Shown here: positions 44,300-51,748 of the stretch, piece by piece
Numbering within the stretch: the stretch's first letter is position 1
Layout: every line of letters starts with the position of its first letter
DNA from: Treponema sp.
Lineage (GTDB): Bacteria; Spirochaetota; Spirochaetia; Treponematales; Treponemataceae
Reading direction: 5' to 3'
Assembly: GCA_017550685.1 (NCBI GenBank)
Contig: JAFZOJ010000066.1
Coordinates: 1-64,000 of the forward strand
DNA length: 64,000 nt
The notes under the pieces: generated by a model
The model's database searches: none
What the model was told of the DNA's origin: nothing
Seen by the model: only the letters and a program-made list of their open reading frames with translations
Translations under genes and position numbers: made by a program

Positions 44300-44328
44300 T
44301 TGTAAAAATTGTCAATTTGAGTTATAAT
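44300..44328 (+). promoter_or_regulatory. Promoter giving a leaderless ankyrin mRNA
   Basis: TTGTAA (44300-44305), 17 bp spacer, TATAAT (44323-44328). Only six bases separate the -10 box from the ATG at 44335, so the predicted first transcribed base is the A of the start codon. Confidence 0.7.
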
Positions 44329-44334
44329 ATAGAA

Positions 44335-46263
44335 ATGTTTTTTAAGCAAAGGTATATATCAGTTTTCCTGCTTTTACTTACATTAGCAACGCCGGTATTT
44401 TCTGCAAAAAAGAAATCCAGAGTAACCGTGCCATCCAAAGTTCAGGAAAAAATAAACCAGACACAAGAAACTCCTAAATCGTGGTATATCTGCGAACTCA
44501 AAAATAAAACCAAGGCAGGCAATGTAATAATCGGTCCTGTAGAAAGCCGTGAACTTATCATCCTTGTCTGGATTGCAAACTCCATTGCTCCAAACAAAGA
44601 TTTTTGTATTGCCAAGAACAAAACCTACATCACTAAAAACCCGGAACAGTTTTTTAAGAATGAATGGGACACTGTAAAACAGGATATCATTGATTATGGC
44701 GTGGCAGACCTTTACGAAAAATATTTCTTTACTGATTTTCTTACCCGCAGCATTAAGCTTGATTTGAGTGAAGAAGAACAGGAAGCCGAAGGTGAACAGC
44801 CGGAAGCTGCAGAAGAAAAAACTGAAGCAAAACAGCCTGAAGCCCAAGCCGCCCCTGCAAAAGAAGAGCCTGCAAAAAAAGAAGTTGCAGTTGCCGAGCC
44901 TGAACCAGAACCTGAGCCTGCTCCGGAGCCTCAGATTGAAGAACCGGAAGTTGCGGTTGTTGAGCCAAAACCAGAACCGGCTCCCGCACCAAAAACAGAA
45001 ACTCAGCCAACACAGACTGCCGTAACAAGAAAATCAGGCGGATCTGCAGCATTCTCAGAACCTTCCATTACTTCTGACGGAGAATTTGATTATACAGCAA
45101 CCTATCAGCCGAACCAGAGCGACAGCTATGTATCCGGCGACATTGACATAGACGAACTTAAGAACGAACTCAAAAATGAACTTAAGAACGAACTTAAAAA
45201 CGAGTTACGTTATGAACTGCAGGCAGGAACAATTACACCGGCCCCGGCACAGACTCAAGCTTCGGCACCTGCACCAACTCAAGCCCCGGCACAATCTCAA
45301 GCCGTTGCCCAGCCACAAGCTCCTGTTCAGACTCAAGCACCTGTACAACCGCAAGCTCCGGTTCAAACTGCAGAATCACAGCCAGTTCCTGCTTCAGAGC
45401 CTGCACAGCCACAGGAAACTCAGATTGCAGAGGTAACTCCTCAAACTGAACCAACAGAAACTCAGATTGCACAGGCCTCACCGGAACCACAGGAACCTGT
45501 TCCTCAGGCAAACTTTGAGCTTCCTATCAGCACACAGGCAAACACAACAGTAAACAGATATCAGCGTGAAAATCTTCTTGATTACGCACCTAAAAAGACA
45601 CCGGCACTTCCAAAGGATGACGACCCTACCCAGCTGCAGAAAATTGCAAATCCAGATAAGGCCGATTCCAAGGGAGTTACCCTTCTTATGAAGGCCGCCA
45701 AAGACGGCAATGACCTTACAATTCAAAACCTTATTGCCTCAGGTGCAAAAGCAGACTTAAAGGACAAGGACGACTGGACTGCCCTTATGTATGCCGTACG
45801 CTATACCGAAAGCCTGGAAATTGTAAACCAGCTTATAGCAGCCGGTACAAACGTAAAATACAAAAACAAATACGACATTTCTGCCCTTTCTATTGCGGCA
45901 ACCTATAACAGCAATCCGGACATACTTAAAAAGCTGCTTTCGTTCTATACACCAAACGAAAAGGAACTTATGCAGGCCTTTATAATTATGATTTCGGACA
46001 ACTCAAGCTCTGAATATACCAAGACTGCCAAACTGGATGCATTTGTAGAACGTTCTGTTTCGCTCAATGCATTTTATAATGGAAGAACTCCTCTTATGTA
46101 TGCGGCACAGTACTGTACTTCTACAGTTTTGATTAAAAAGCTTCTGGAATACGGTGCTTCTCCTTCTTCTCGTACAACTGACGGAAAAACAGCCTTTGAT
46201 TTTGCCAAGCAGAATACTTACCTGCCGCACGACAATACCTACTGGGCACTGAACAAGAACTAA
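44335..46263 (+). CDS. Exported ankyrin-repeat protein with proline/glutamate linker
   Basis: A 642-residue protein with a signal peptide (MFFKQRYISVFLLLLTLATPVFSA). Residues about 25-145 are a compact unknown domain (SWYICELKNKTKAGN); about 145-235 are an acidic Ala/Pro/Glu linker; about 280-298 have four tandem KNEL units forming a short coiled coil; about 300-410 are a Gln/Pro/Ala-rich linker. The C-terminal ~200 residues hold ankyrin repeats (SKGVTLLMKAAKDGN, DWTALMYAVRY, GRTPLMYAAQYC). Long flexible linkers suggest it spans part of the periplasm. The start at 44335 is set by the signal peptide; there is no Shine-Dalgarno, and the mRNA seems leaderless. rsmD follows one base later. Confidence 0.82.
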   Translation: MFFKQRYISVFLLLLTLATPVFSAKKKSRVTVPSKVQEKINQTQETPKSWYICELKNKTKAGNVIIGPVESRELIILVWIANSIAPNKDFCIAKNKTYITKNPEQFFKNEWDTVKQDIIDYGVADLYEKYFFTDFLTRSIKLDLSEEEQEAEGEQPEAAEEKTEAKQPEAQAAPAKEEPAKKEVAVAEPEPEPEPAPEPQIEEPEVAVVEPKPEPAPAPKTETQPTQTAVTRKSGGSAAFSEPSITSDGEFDYTATYQPNQSDSYVSGDIDIDELKNELKNELKNELKNELRYELQAGTITPAPAQTQASAPAPTQAPAQSQAVAQPQAPVQTQAPVQPQAPVQTAESQPVPASEPAQPQETQIAEVTPQTEPTETQIAQASPEPQEPVPQANFELPISTQANTTVNRYQRENLLDYAPKKTPALPKDDDPTQLQKIANPDKADSKGVTLLMKAAKDGNDLTIQNLIASGAKADLKDKDDWTALMYAVRYTESLEIVNQLIAAGTNVKYKNKYDISALSIAATYNSNPDILKKLLSFYTPNEKELMQAFIIMISDNSSSEYTKTAKLDAFVERSVSLNAFYNGRTPLMYAAQYCTSTVLIKKLLEYGASPSSRTTDGKTAFDFAKQNTYLPHDNTYWALNKN

Positions 46264-46264
46264 A

Positions 46265-46807
46265 ATGAGAATAACAGGCGGAACTTTAAAAGGCAGAATC
46301 ATCGAATGTCCGGACGGAATAATAAGACCTGCCATGGACAGAATGAGGGAATCTGTATTTTCTATTCTTGGAGATTTAACCGGCAAGTCCTGGCTCGATT
46401 TATTTTCGGGCTCGGGCACAATCGCAATAGAAGCCGCAAGCCGCGGAGCCACTCACATTGAGCTTTGCGAAAAAGACAAAATCAAAACACAAACCCTTCT
46501 CAATAATGTAAAAATTACGGAACAGGAATGCGGCGTAAAAATTCAATGCCACTTTATGCCGGTAGAATATTTTATCAAGCGCTGTAAAAAACATTTTGAT
46601 TACATATTTTTTGATCCTCCTTTTCCATATAAATATCACGAACAGCTTATAGCACAGGCCGACAAAAACGGAATGCTCGCACCAGGCGGTACAATTTTGG
46701 TTCACCGTCCCGAAGAACATTTTATGCCAGACACAATCGGAAGCCTTCACAGAACCGACCAGAGAATCTACGGTCGTTCAATCGTTGACTTTTACAAAGT
46801 TCAATAA
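46265..46807 (+). CDS. rsmD: 16S rRNA (guanine966-N2)-methyltransferase
   Basis: A 180-residue RsmD that uses SAM to methylate G966 of 16S rRNA. The family motifs are RITGGTLKGRII at the start, RPAMDRMRESVFSIL, the SAM-binding LDLFSGSGTIAIEA and the catalytic DPPFPYKYHE (DPPF). Normal length. It starts one base after the ankyrin gene stop codon, so translation is probably coupled. Confidence 0.95.
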   Translation: MRITGGTLKGRIIECPDGIIRPAMDRMRESVFSILGDLTGKSWLDLFSGSGTIAIEAASRGATHIELCEKDKIKTQTLLNNVKITEQECGVKIQCHFMPVEYFIKRCKKHFDYIFFDPPFPYKYHEQLIAQADKNGMLAPGGTILVHRPEEHFMPDTIGSLHRTDQRIYGRSIVDFYKVQ

Positions 46808-46849
46808 TTTGTCATTCCGCTCGCAAATGGGCGCAAATAATAAAAAATG

Positions 46850-46880
46850 TTGCAAATTCTCAAAAATATGGTAATATAAT
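46850..46880 (+). promoter_or_regulatory. Promoter of the 46910 gene
   Basis: TTGCAA (46850-46855) with TAATAT 16 bp downstream (46872-46877), or TATAAT (46875-46880) at 19 bp. AGGGGAA and the ATG follow about 30 bp on. Confidence 0.55.
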
Positions 46881-46909
46881 AGTGGGTAAATTTAGGGGAA
46901 ATATAGAAA

Positions 46910-47269
46910 ATGAGTAGAAAAGAAAAAGTTCAGGAAAAATTCGAAGAGGCAATCAACGAAAAAAAAATCCCTGACGGTTTTATCAAGGTAACTGATAATC
47001 CTGTAGACGGGCTTACTTCCGAACAGAAAGTAATACTCAACCGCAAGGCCAATGCCATGTTCAATGCCGGAAACATTGAAGATGCAAGGCGAATCTATAT
47101 TACTACAGGCTATTCAGACGGTCTTACCAGAGTCGGAAACTACTATATGGATAAGAACGAAGGACTTAAAGCACTGAAAGCCTATTATCTTGCGCATAAT
47201 AAGAGGGATGCAGAGCCGATTTACGAGTCAATAGCACAGGTAATTTCTACCCTGCTAAAAAATGATTAA
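46910..47269 (+). CDS. Small helical (TPR-like) protein, unknown
   Basis: A 119-residue cytoplasmic protein, charged at the N-terminus (SRKEKVQEKFEEAINEKK) and helical afterwards, with two or three degenerate TPR-like helix pairs (ANAMFNAGNIEDARRIYI, VGNYYMDKNEGLKALKAYYLAH). AGGGGAA precedes the ATG. It sits just before a long TPR protein, and the two may act together. I do not recognise a characterised family. Confidence 0.7.
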   Translation: MSRKEKVQEKFEEAINEKKIPDGFIKVTDNPVDGLTSEQKVILNRKANAMFNAGNIEDARRIYITTGYSDGLTRVGNYYMDKNEGLKALKAYYLAHNKRDAEPIYESIAQVISTLLKND

Positions 47270-47314
47270 AATTATTTAAAAATCATTTAAAAACAAAAGG
47301 AGTATTAAAAAATC

Positions 47315-48466
47315 ATGGAAGATTTGGATTCTACTGAAAAAGACGTTTTTGAGCCTATGCTGCCAGAAATGTCCGGTGATGCAATTAAAGAAAGTAATGA
47401 AAAAATAGCAGAATTATCCAAAAAAGGTTATCAGCTTTTAAAAGAAAGTGAGTTTGAAAAAGCACGCGAAGCTTTTTTCCAGATTCTTGACATTGAAGAC
47501 AATAACAATTATGCACTTGTTGGTCTTGGAGATACATCACGCAAAGAAAACAAATTCAACGAAGCAATTACCTTCTACAATAAATGTCTTTCTTTCTACC
47601 CTTCAAATAATTATGCATTGTTTGGTCTTGCAGATTGTTACAAGGCTTTAAATCAATATTCAAAAGCAATAGATATCTGGCAGCAGTATCTTGTTCACGA
47701 CGACAAGAATATTACGGTAATTACACGTGTTGCCGATGCCTACCGCAAAATCCACGAGTTCAAAAAATCAAAGGAGCTTTACCTTAAGGTTCTGGAGATG
47801 GAAAAAGATAATCCTTATGCACTCATAGGTCTGGGTCACCTTAGCTATGACTTTAAGGAATACAAGGACGCACTCGGTTACTGGACACGCATTTACGACC
47901 TTAATCTTGATAACGTAGATATCCGTGTTCTTACTGCAATCGGTAACTGCCACCGCAAGCTCAAGACTTTTGAAAAAGGAACCTTCTTCTTTGACAAGGC
48001 ACTTGAACGCGATCCTAAAAACTTTTATGCATTGTTTGGACTTGCAGACTGCTACCGCGGTATGAACAAACAGGCTAAATCAATTGAATACTGGAATAAA
48101 ATTCTTGAAATAGATCCGCGCAACAAGGTAATTCTTACCCGTGCAGGCGATGCCTACAGAACACTGGGCAACTATGACGAAGCAGTAAACTATTATACCA
48201 AGGCTCTGGAAATTGACTTTGATATTTATGCTGCAATTGGTCTTGCCCTTATCTGTAAATGCCAAGGTAAATTTGAAGAAGCTGTAGACCGCTTTAAGAA
48301 TCTTATCCGTAACGATCCGCGCAACTCACGTCTTTATGTTGACCTTGCAGAATGTTATTCCCTTATGAACAAAAAGGATGAAGCAATTAAGCTTCTGGAA
48401 GATTATCTGCGCAACGACGGTAAAAACATTCAGATAAGAAATCTATTGGAACGCCTAAGAAAATAA
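47315..48466 (+). CDS. TPR-repeat protein
   Basis: A 383-residue protein made almost entirely of tandem tetratricopeptide repeats, nine or ten units of about 34 residues. The repeat core is regular: NNYALVGLGDTSRKENKFNE, NNYALFGLADCYKALNQYSK, NPYALIGLGHLSYDFKEY, NFYALFGLADCYRGMNKQAK. There is no signal peptide and no enzymatic domain, so it is a cytoplasmic scaffold. AAAGGAG precedes the ATG. The highly similar units (ALFGLADCY twice) could recombine. rlmN follows after ten bases. Confidence 0.9.
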   Translation: MEDLDSTEKDVFEPMLPEMSGDAIKESNEKIAELSKKGYQLLKESEFEKAREAFFQILDIEDNNNYALVGLGDTSRKENKFNEAITFYNKCLSFYPSNNYALFGLADCYKALNQYSKAIDIWQQYLVHDDKNITVITRVADAYRKIHEFKKSKELYLKVLEMEKDNPYALIGLGHLSYDFKEYKDALGYWTRIYDLNLDNVDIRVLTAIGNCHRKLKTFEKGTFFFDKALERDPKNFYALFGLADCYRGMNKQAKSIEYWNKILEIDPRNKVILTRAGDAYRTLGNYDEAVNYYTKALEIDFDIYAAIGLALICKCQGKFEEAVDRFKNLIRNDPRNSRLYVDLAECYSLMNKKDEAIKLLEDYLRNDGKNIQIRNLLERLRK

Positions 48467-48476
48467 CAGAGCCAAT

Positions 48477-49505
48477 ATGGAAAAGATTATTCTGACCGGC
48501 TGTACGCCTCAACAAATCACGGAAAAACTGAACTTGAATCAGGCTTTCCGTGGTAAACAGATTTTTAAATGGGTAAGTACAGGCGTTACAGATTTTGATT
48601 CCATGACCAATCTTAGTCTTGAACTAAGGCAAAGCTTAAAGGAAAATGCCTCTCTTCGCACCTCGCAGATTGAACAGGTGCTTACAGATCCAGACGGAAC
48701 AATCAAACTTATAATAAAGCTCCAGGACGGTAACAATGTAGAAACCGTTTTACTCACCGACAAGGAAGGTCGTAAGACTGCCTGTGTTTCGTGTCAGGCC
48801 GGCTGTGCAATGAAATGTGCATTCTGTATGACAGGAACGCTTGGACTTGCACGCAACCTTACCGCAGCCGAAATTGTAGAACAGTTTTTGTACATGGAAC
48901 AACAGGCCGGCAAACTTGATAATATTGTTTTTATGGGCATGGGTGAGCCGCTTCAAAATCTTAACGCAATAAGGCAGACTATAGAAATTTTATGCAGTAA
49001 GGATGGCCGTGCCCTTTCTTCCAAACGCATTACCCTTTCTACCTGCGGAATTGTAAAAGGCATATATGAGCTTGCAGACAACGGACCAAATATCCGTCTG
49101 GCAGTTTCTCTTACCACTGCAGATGAAGAACTCAGAAAAGAGCTTATGCCTGTGGCTACGGCGGCGGAAAATTCTCTGGACAACCTTAGAAAGGCAATTG
49201 AATATTATGCTTCCAAAAGCGGTAAACGGGTAACGCTTGAGGCGGCCCTGCTTCATCAAAAAAACACATCTGCAAAGTCGGCACAAAACCTTATTGATTT
49301 TTCCCGCGGGCTAGATGTAAATATAAACCTTATTCCATGGAATCCGGTTCCGCAGCTTGATTTTGAAGAACCATCTTCAAACGAAGTACATGCTTTTGTA
49401 GACATTCTGGAAAAAGCCGGATTAAATGTAACGCTTAGAACACGTCGCGGCCGTAAAATTGGTGGTGCCTGCGGTCAATTGGGGAAGGTAAAAAATGGAA
49501 ACTGA
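48477..49505 (+). CDS. rlmN: 23S rRNA (adenine2503-C2)-methyltransferase
   Basis: A 342-residue radical-SAM enzyme that methylates A2503 of 23S rRNA and A37 of some tRNAs. The N-terminal helical domain (FRGKQIFKWV) precedes the radical-SAM core with the 4Fe-4S site CAMKCAFCMTG. MGMGEPLQN and a C-terminal RGRKIGGACGQL, whose cysteine is the methyl carrier, complete the signature. The end overlaps the following transporter start by 11 bp. Confidence 0.96.
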   Translation: MEKIILTGCTPQQITEKLNLNQAFRGKQIFKWVSTGVTDFDSMTNLSLELRQSLKENASLRTSQIEQVLTDPDGTIKLIIKLQDGNNVETVLLTDKEGRKTACVSCQAGCAMKCAFCMTGTLGLARNLTAAEIVEQFLYMEQQAGKLDNIVFMGMGEPLQNLNAIRQTIEILCSKDGRALSSKRITLSTCGIVKGIYELADNGPNIRLAVSLTTADEELRKELMPVATAAENSLDNLRKAIEYYASKSGKRVTLEAALLHQKNTSAKSAQNLIDFSRGLDVNINLIPWNPVPQLDFEEPSSNEVHAFVDILEKAGLNVTLRTRRGRKIGGACGQLGKVKNGN

Positions 49506-50409
49506 AGCTCAGCAAATCCAACCCCGTAACGACATTAAAAGGGGCGTATTTTTTATAATCTGCTCGGCTTTTTTCTTTGCACTCATGGCAGTTTTTGTAA
49601 AGCTTGCCGGCAATATCCATTTTATGCAAAAGGCTTTTTTCCGTAATGTTGTTGCATTTATGATTGCGCTGGGCGGTACAATTAAAGATGTACGCTTGAA
49701 CGGAAGACAGGCAATTGTCATTCCAAAAGGTGCGCTGGTATTTTTGTTTTTGCGAGCCATTGCTGGTTCTGTCGGAGTATTCGGAAACTTTTATGCAATA
49801 GACAGAATCCTGCTTGCCGATGCAACTATCTTAAACAAGATGGGACCATTCTTTACAATTTTGTTCTGCTATATCATTCTTAAAGAAAAAATTAAACCGG
49901 TGCCGCTTGTCTGCATCATAATTGCCTTTTTGGGTTCCATTTTGATTGTCAAACCTTCCTTTGATTTTTCCAGAATGATTCCAACCCTTGCCGCATTTAT
50001 GGGTGGTATTGGAGCAGGTCTTGCCTATGCCAGTATCCGTAAATTAAGCTATCTTGGCTGCAACGGAAAGATTATCATTTTGTTTTTCTCGGCCTTTTCC
50101 ATGCTGCTTTCGGTCCCATATCTTGTTACAAGCTTTAATCCAATGACCTGGCAGCAGACATTATTCCTGTGCTGTGCCGGAGGTTGTGCCGCAGGAGGCC
50201 AATTCTCTGTAACTGCAGCTTACTACCATGCACCTGCCAACAAAATCTCCATTTATGAATATTCGCAGGTTGTTTTTTCTGCACTGTTCGGCTTTATTTT
50301 CTTTGTACAAATTCCGGACTGGCTCAGCATTACCGGATACCTTATCATTATCTCCATGGCCATCCTTAATTACATTTATTCCCACAAAAAACAGGAAAAT
50401 AACCAATAA
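49495..50409 (+). CDS. EamA/DMT-family transporter
   Basis: A 304-residue inner-membrane protein with ten predicted helices in two EamA repeats. The N-half has GVFFIICSAFFFALMAVFVK and FRNVVAFMI; the second repeat starts near residue 160 (MGGIGAGLAYASIRKLSYL). Members export metabolites or amino acids, and the substrate cannot be told. The ATG lies inside the end of rlmN, and AATTGGGGAAGG there serves as ribosome binding site. Confidence 0.9.
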   Translation: METEAQQIQPRNDIKRGVFFIICSAFFFALMAVFVKLAGNIHFMQKAFFRNVVAFMIALGGTIKDVRLNGRQAIVIPKGALVFLFLRAIAGSVGVFGNFYAIDRILLADATILNKMGPFFTILFCYIILKEKIKPVPLVCIIIAFLGSILIVKPSFDFSRMIPTLAAFMGGIGAGLAYASIRKLSYLGCNGKIIILFFSAFSMLLSVPYLVTSFNPMTWQQTLFLCCAGGCAAGGQFSVTAAYYHAPANKISIYEYSQVVFSALFGFIFFVQIPDWLSITGYLIIISMAILNYIYSHKKQENNQ

Positions 50410-50457
50410 TTTTCATTTTTTATACAATTATCTTGTATTTATATACAGATTATTTAA

Positions 50458-50486
50458 TTGAAAAAAGAAAAAAAATAGCATATAAT
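50458..50486 (+). promoter_or_regulatory. Promoter giving a leaderless HMA-protein mRNA
   Basis: TTGAAA (50458-50463), 17 bp spacer, TATAAT (50481-50486). As in the ankyrin gene, exactly six bases separate the -10 box from the ATG (50493). Confidence 0.7.
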
Positions 50487-50492
50487 AAATTT

Positions 50493-50696
50493 ATGCAAAA
50501 GAAAATTTATGTAGTCGGTATGTTCGACGACGATACAGCATCAAAGGTTCAGGCAGCAGTTGCCGCAGTTGCAGGCGTTACAAATGCCGTTGCCAACTGT
50601 GAAAAATCACAGGTATTGGTTGACTATGGCGATGCAAGCCAGGAAGATGCAATTAATGCAGCTATTTCTTCCTGCGGTGTAGATGTTATCGGCTAA
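50493..50696 (+). CDS. HMA-like domain protein lacking the metal-binding CxxC
   Basis: A 67-residue protein with the beta-alpha-beta pattern of heavy-metal-associated domains: KKIYVVGMFDDDTASKVQAA, then VAGVTNAVANCEKSQVLVDY and QEDAINAAISSCGVDVIG. In copper chaperones the first loop is GMTCxHC; here it is GMFDDD, so both metal-binding cysteines are gone. It could be a scaffold or have a new ligand. No Shine-Dalgarno is visible and the promoter geometry suggests a leaderless mRNA. The hydroxyacid dehydrogenase follows 8 bp later. Confidence 0.75.
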   Translation: MQKKIYVVGMFDDDTASKVQAAVAAVAGVTNAVANCEKSQVLVDYGDASQEDAINAAISSCGVDVIG

Positions 50697-50704
50697 TAAT
50701 AGTT

Positions 50705-51652
50705 ATGATAAAGCTCACAATATTAGACGGTCACGCAGTTAATCCGGGTGACCTTCCTTGGGATTTTTTAAAAAAGTATGCTGATATAACTGTTTTTGAG
50801 CGCACACCTCAAGAGCTTGTTACCCAACGCATTGCAGACAGCGATGCAATTTTCTTAAACAAAATCCAGATTACAGAAGAAATACTCTCTGCCTGCCCTA
50901 ACCTTAAATATATAGGTGTTCTTGCAACAGGCTACAATGTTATAGATCTGGAAGCCGCACGCAGACACAATATTACCGTTACAAATATTCCAGCCTATTC
51001 TACCGACTCTGTAGCACAGCATGTTTTTTCTTTTATATTATATTTTACAAATCAGGTAGCACAGCACAGCCAGTCTGTAATGAACGGAGATTGGGTAAAA
51101 TGTCCGGACTTTTGCTACTGGAACGGAAGCCTCACCGAGCTTGTAGGAAAAACTCTCGGAATATTCGGCTATGGTCATATAGGCAGCCGCGTTGCTCAGA
51201 TTGGAAAAGCCTTTGGCATGAACGTTATCTGCTGCACACGTACTCCAAAACCCGATATGCCAATTGCCGTAAGCTTTGAAGAACTCTTAAAGTGTTCAGA
51301 TTTCTTGACACTTCATGCGCCGCTTACACCTCAGACAACTAATATTATCAATAAAGATACACTTGCAATGATGAAACCAACCGCATACCTTATAAACACG
51401 GCACGCGGAGGTTTTATTGTAGAAAAGGATCTGGCCGACTGCCTTAATGCCGGCGGAATTGCAGGCTTTGCCGCAGATGTTCTTTTACAGGAACCAATGG
51501 CCGCCACCAACCCGCTGCTTGGTGCAAAGAACTGCATCATTACTCCGCACATTGCCTGGGCACCGTACGAAACCCGCAGGCGCCTCCAGGGAATTGCAGA
51601 AGAAAATCTTAAAGCCTGGATTGAAGGAAGGCCGATTAACGTGGTTTCATAA
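50705..51652 (+). CDS. D-2-hydroxyacid dehydrogenase (glycerate dehydrogenase-like)
   Basis: A 315-residue NAD-dependent enzyme. The NAD-binding motif is LGIFGYGHIGSRVAQIG; the catalytic arginine is in INTARGGFI, the glutamate in DVLLQEP and the histidine in ITPHIAWAP. Overall it most resembles glycerate dehydrogenase / hydroxypyruvate reductase, which interconverts hydroxypyruvate and D-glycerate, though D-lactate and other 2-oxoacids are possible. It follows the small HMA-like gene after 8 bp. Confidence 0.9.
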   Translation: MIKLTILDGHAVNPGDLPWDFLKKYADITVFERTPQELVTQRIADSDAIFLNKIQITEEILSACPNLKYIGVLATGYNVIDLEAARRHNITVTNIPAYSTDSVAQHVFSFILYFTNQVAQHSQSVMNGDWVKCPDFCYWNGSLTELVGKTLGIFGYGHIGSRVAQIGKAFGMNVICCTRTPKPDMPIAVSFEELLKCSDFLTLHAPLTPQTTNIINKDTLAMMKPTAYLINTARGGFIVEKDLADCLNAGGIAGFAADVLLQEPMAATNPLLGAKNCIITPHIAWAPYETRRRLQGIAEENLKAWIEGRPINVVS

Positions 51653-51655
51653 TAA

Positions 51656-51745
51656 AGATTGTCGGGTCAAGCCCGACAATGACATGTCATTCCCGGGTCA
51701 AGCCAGACAATGACATGTCATTCCCGGGCTTGACCCGGGAATCTT
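51656..51745. repeat. Triple REP-like palindrome array
   Basis: Three palindromes in a row: ATTGTCGGG / CCCGACAAT, then an imperfect TTCCCGGGTCAAGCCAGACA version, then a perfect ATTCCCGGG / CCCGGGAAT, separated by TGACATGTCA. They lie between two converging genes and may also act as a terminator. Confidence 0.85.
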
Positions 51746-51748
51746 TTT

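Noticed and set aside
44077-44349. 90-codon frame upstream of rpsF.
   Set aside because: It covers the rpsF promoter and structured leader and has no ribosome binding site; probably untranslated.
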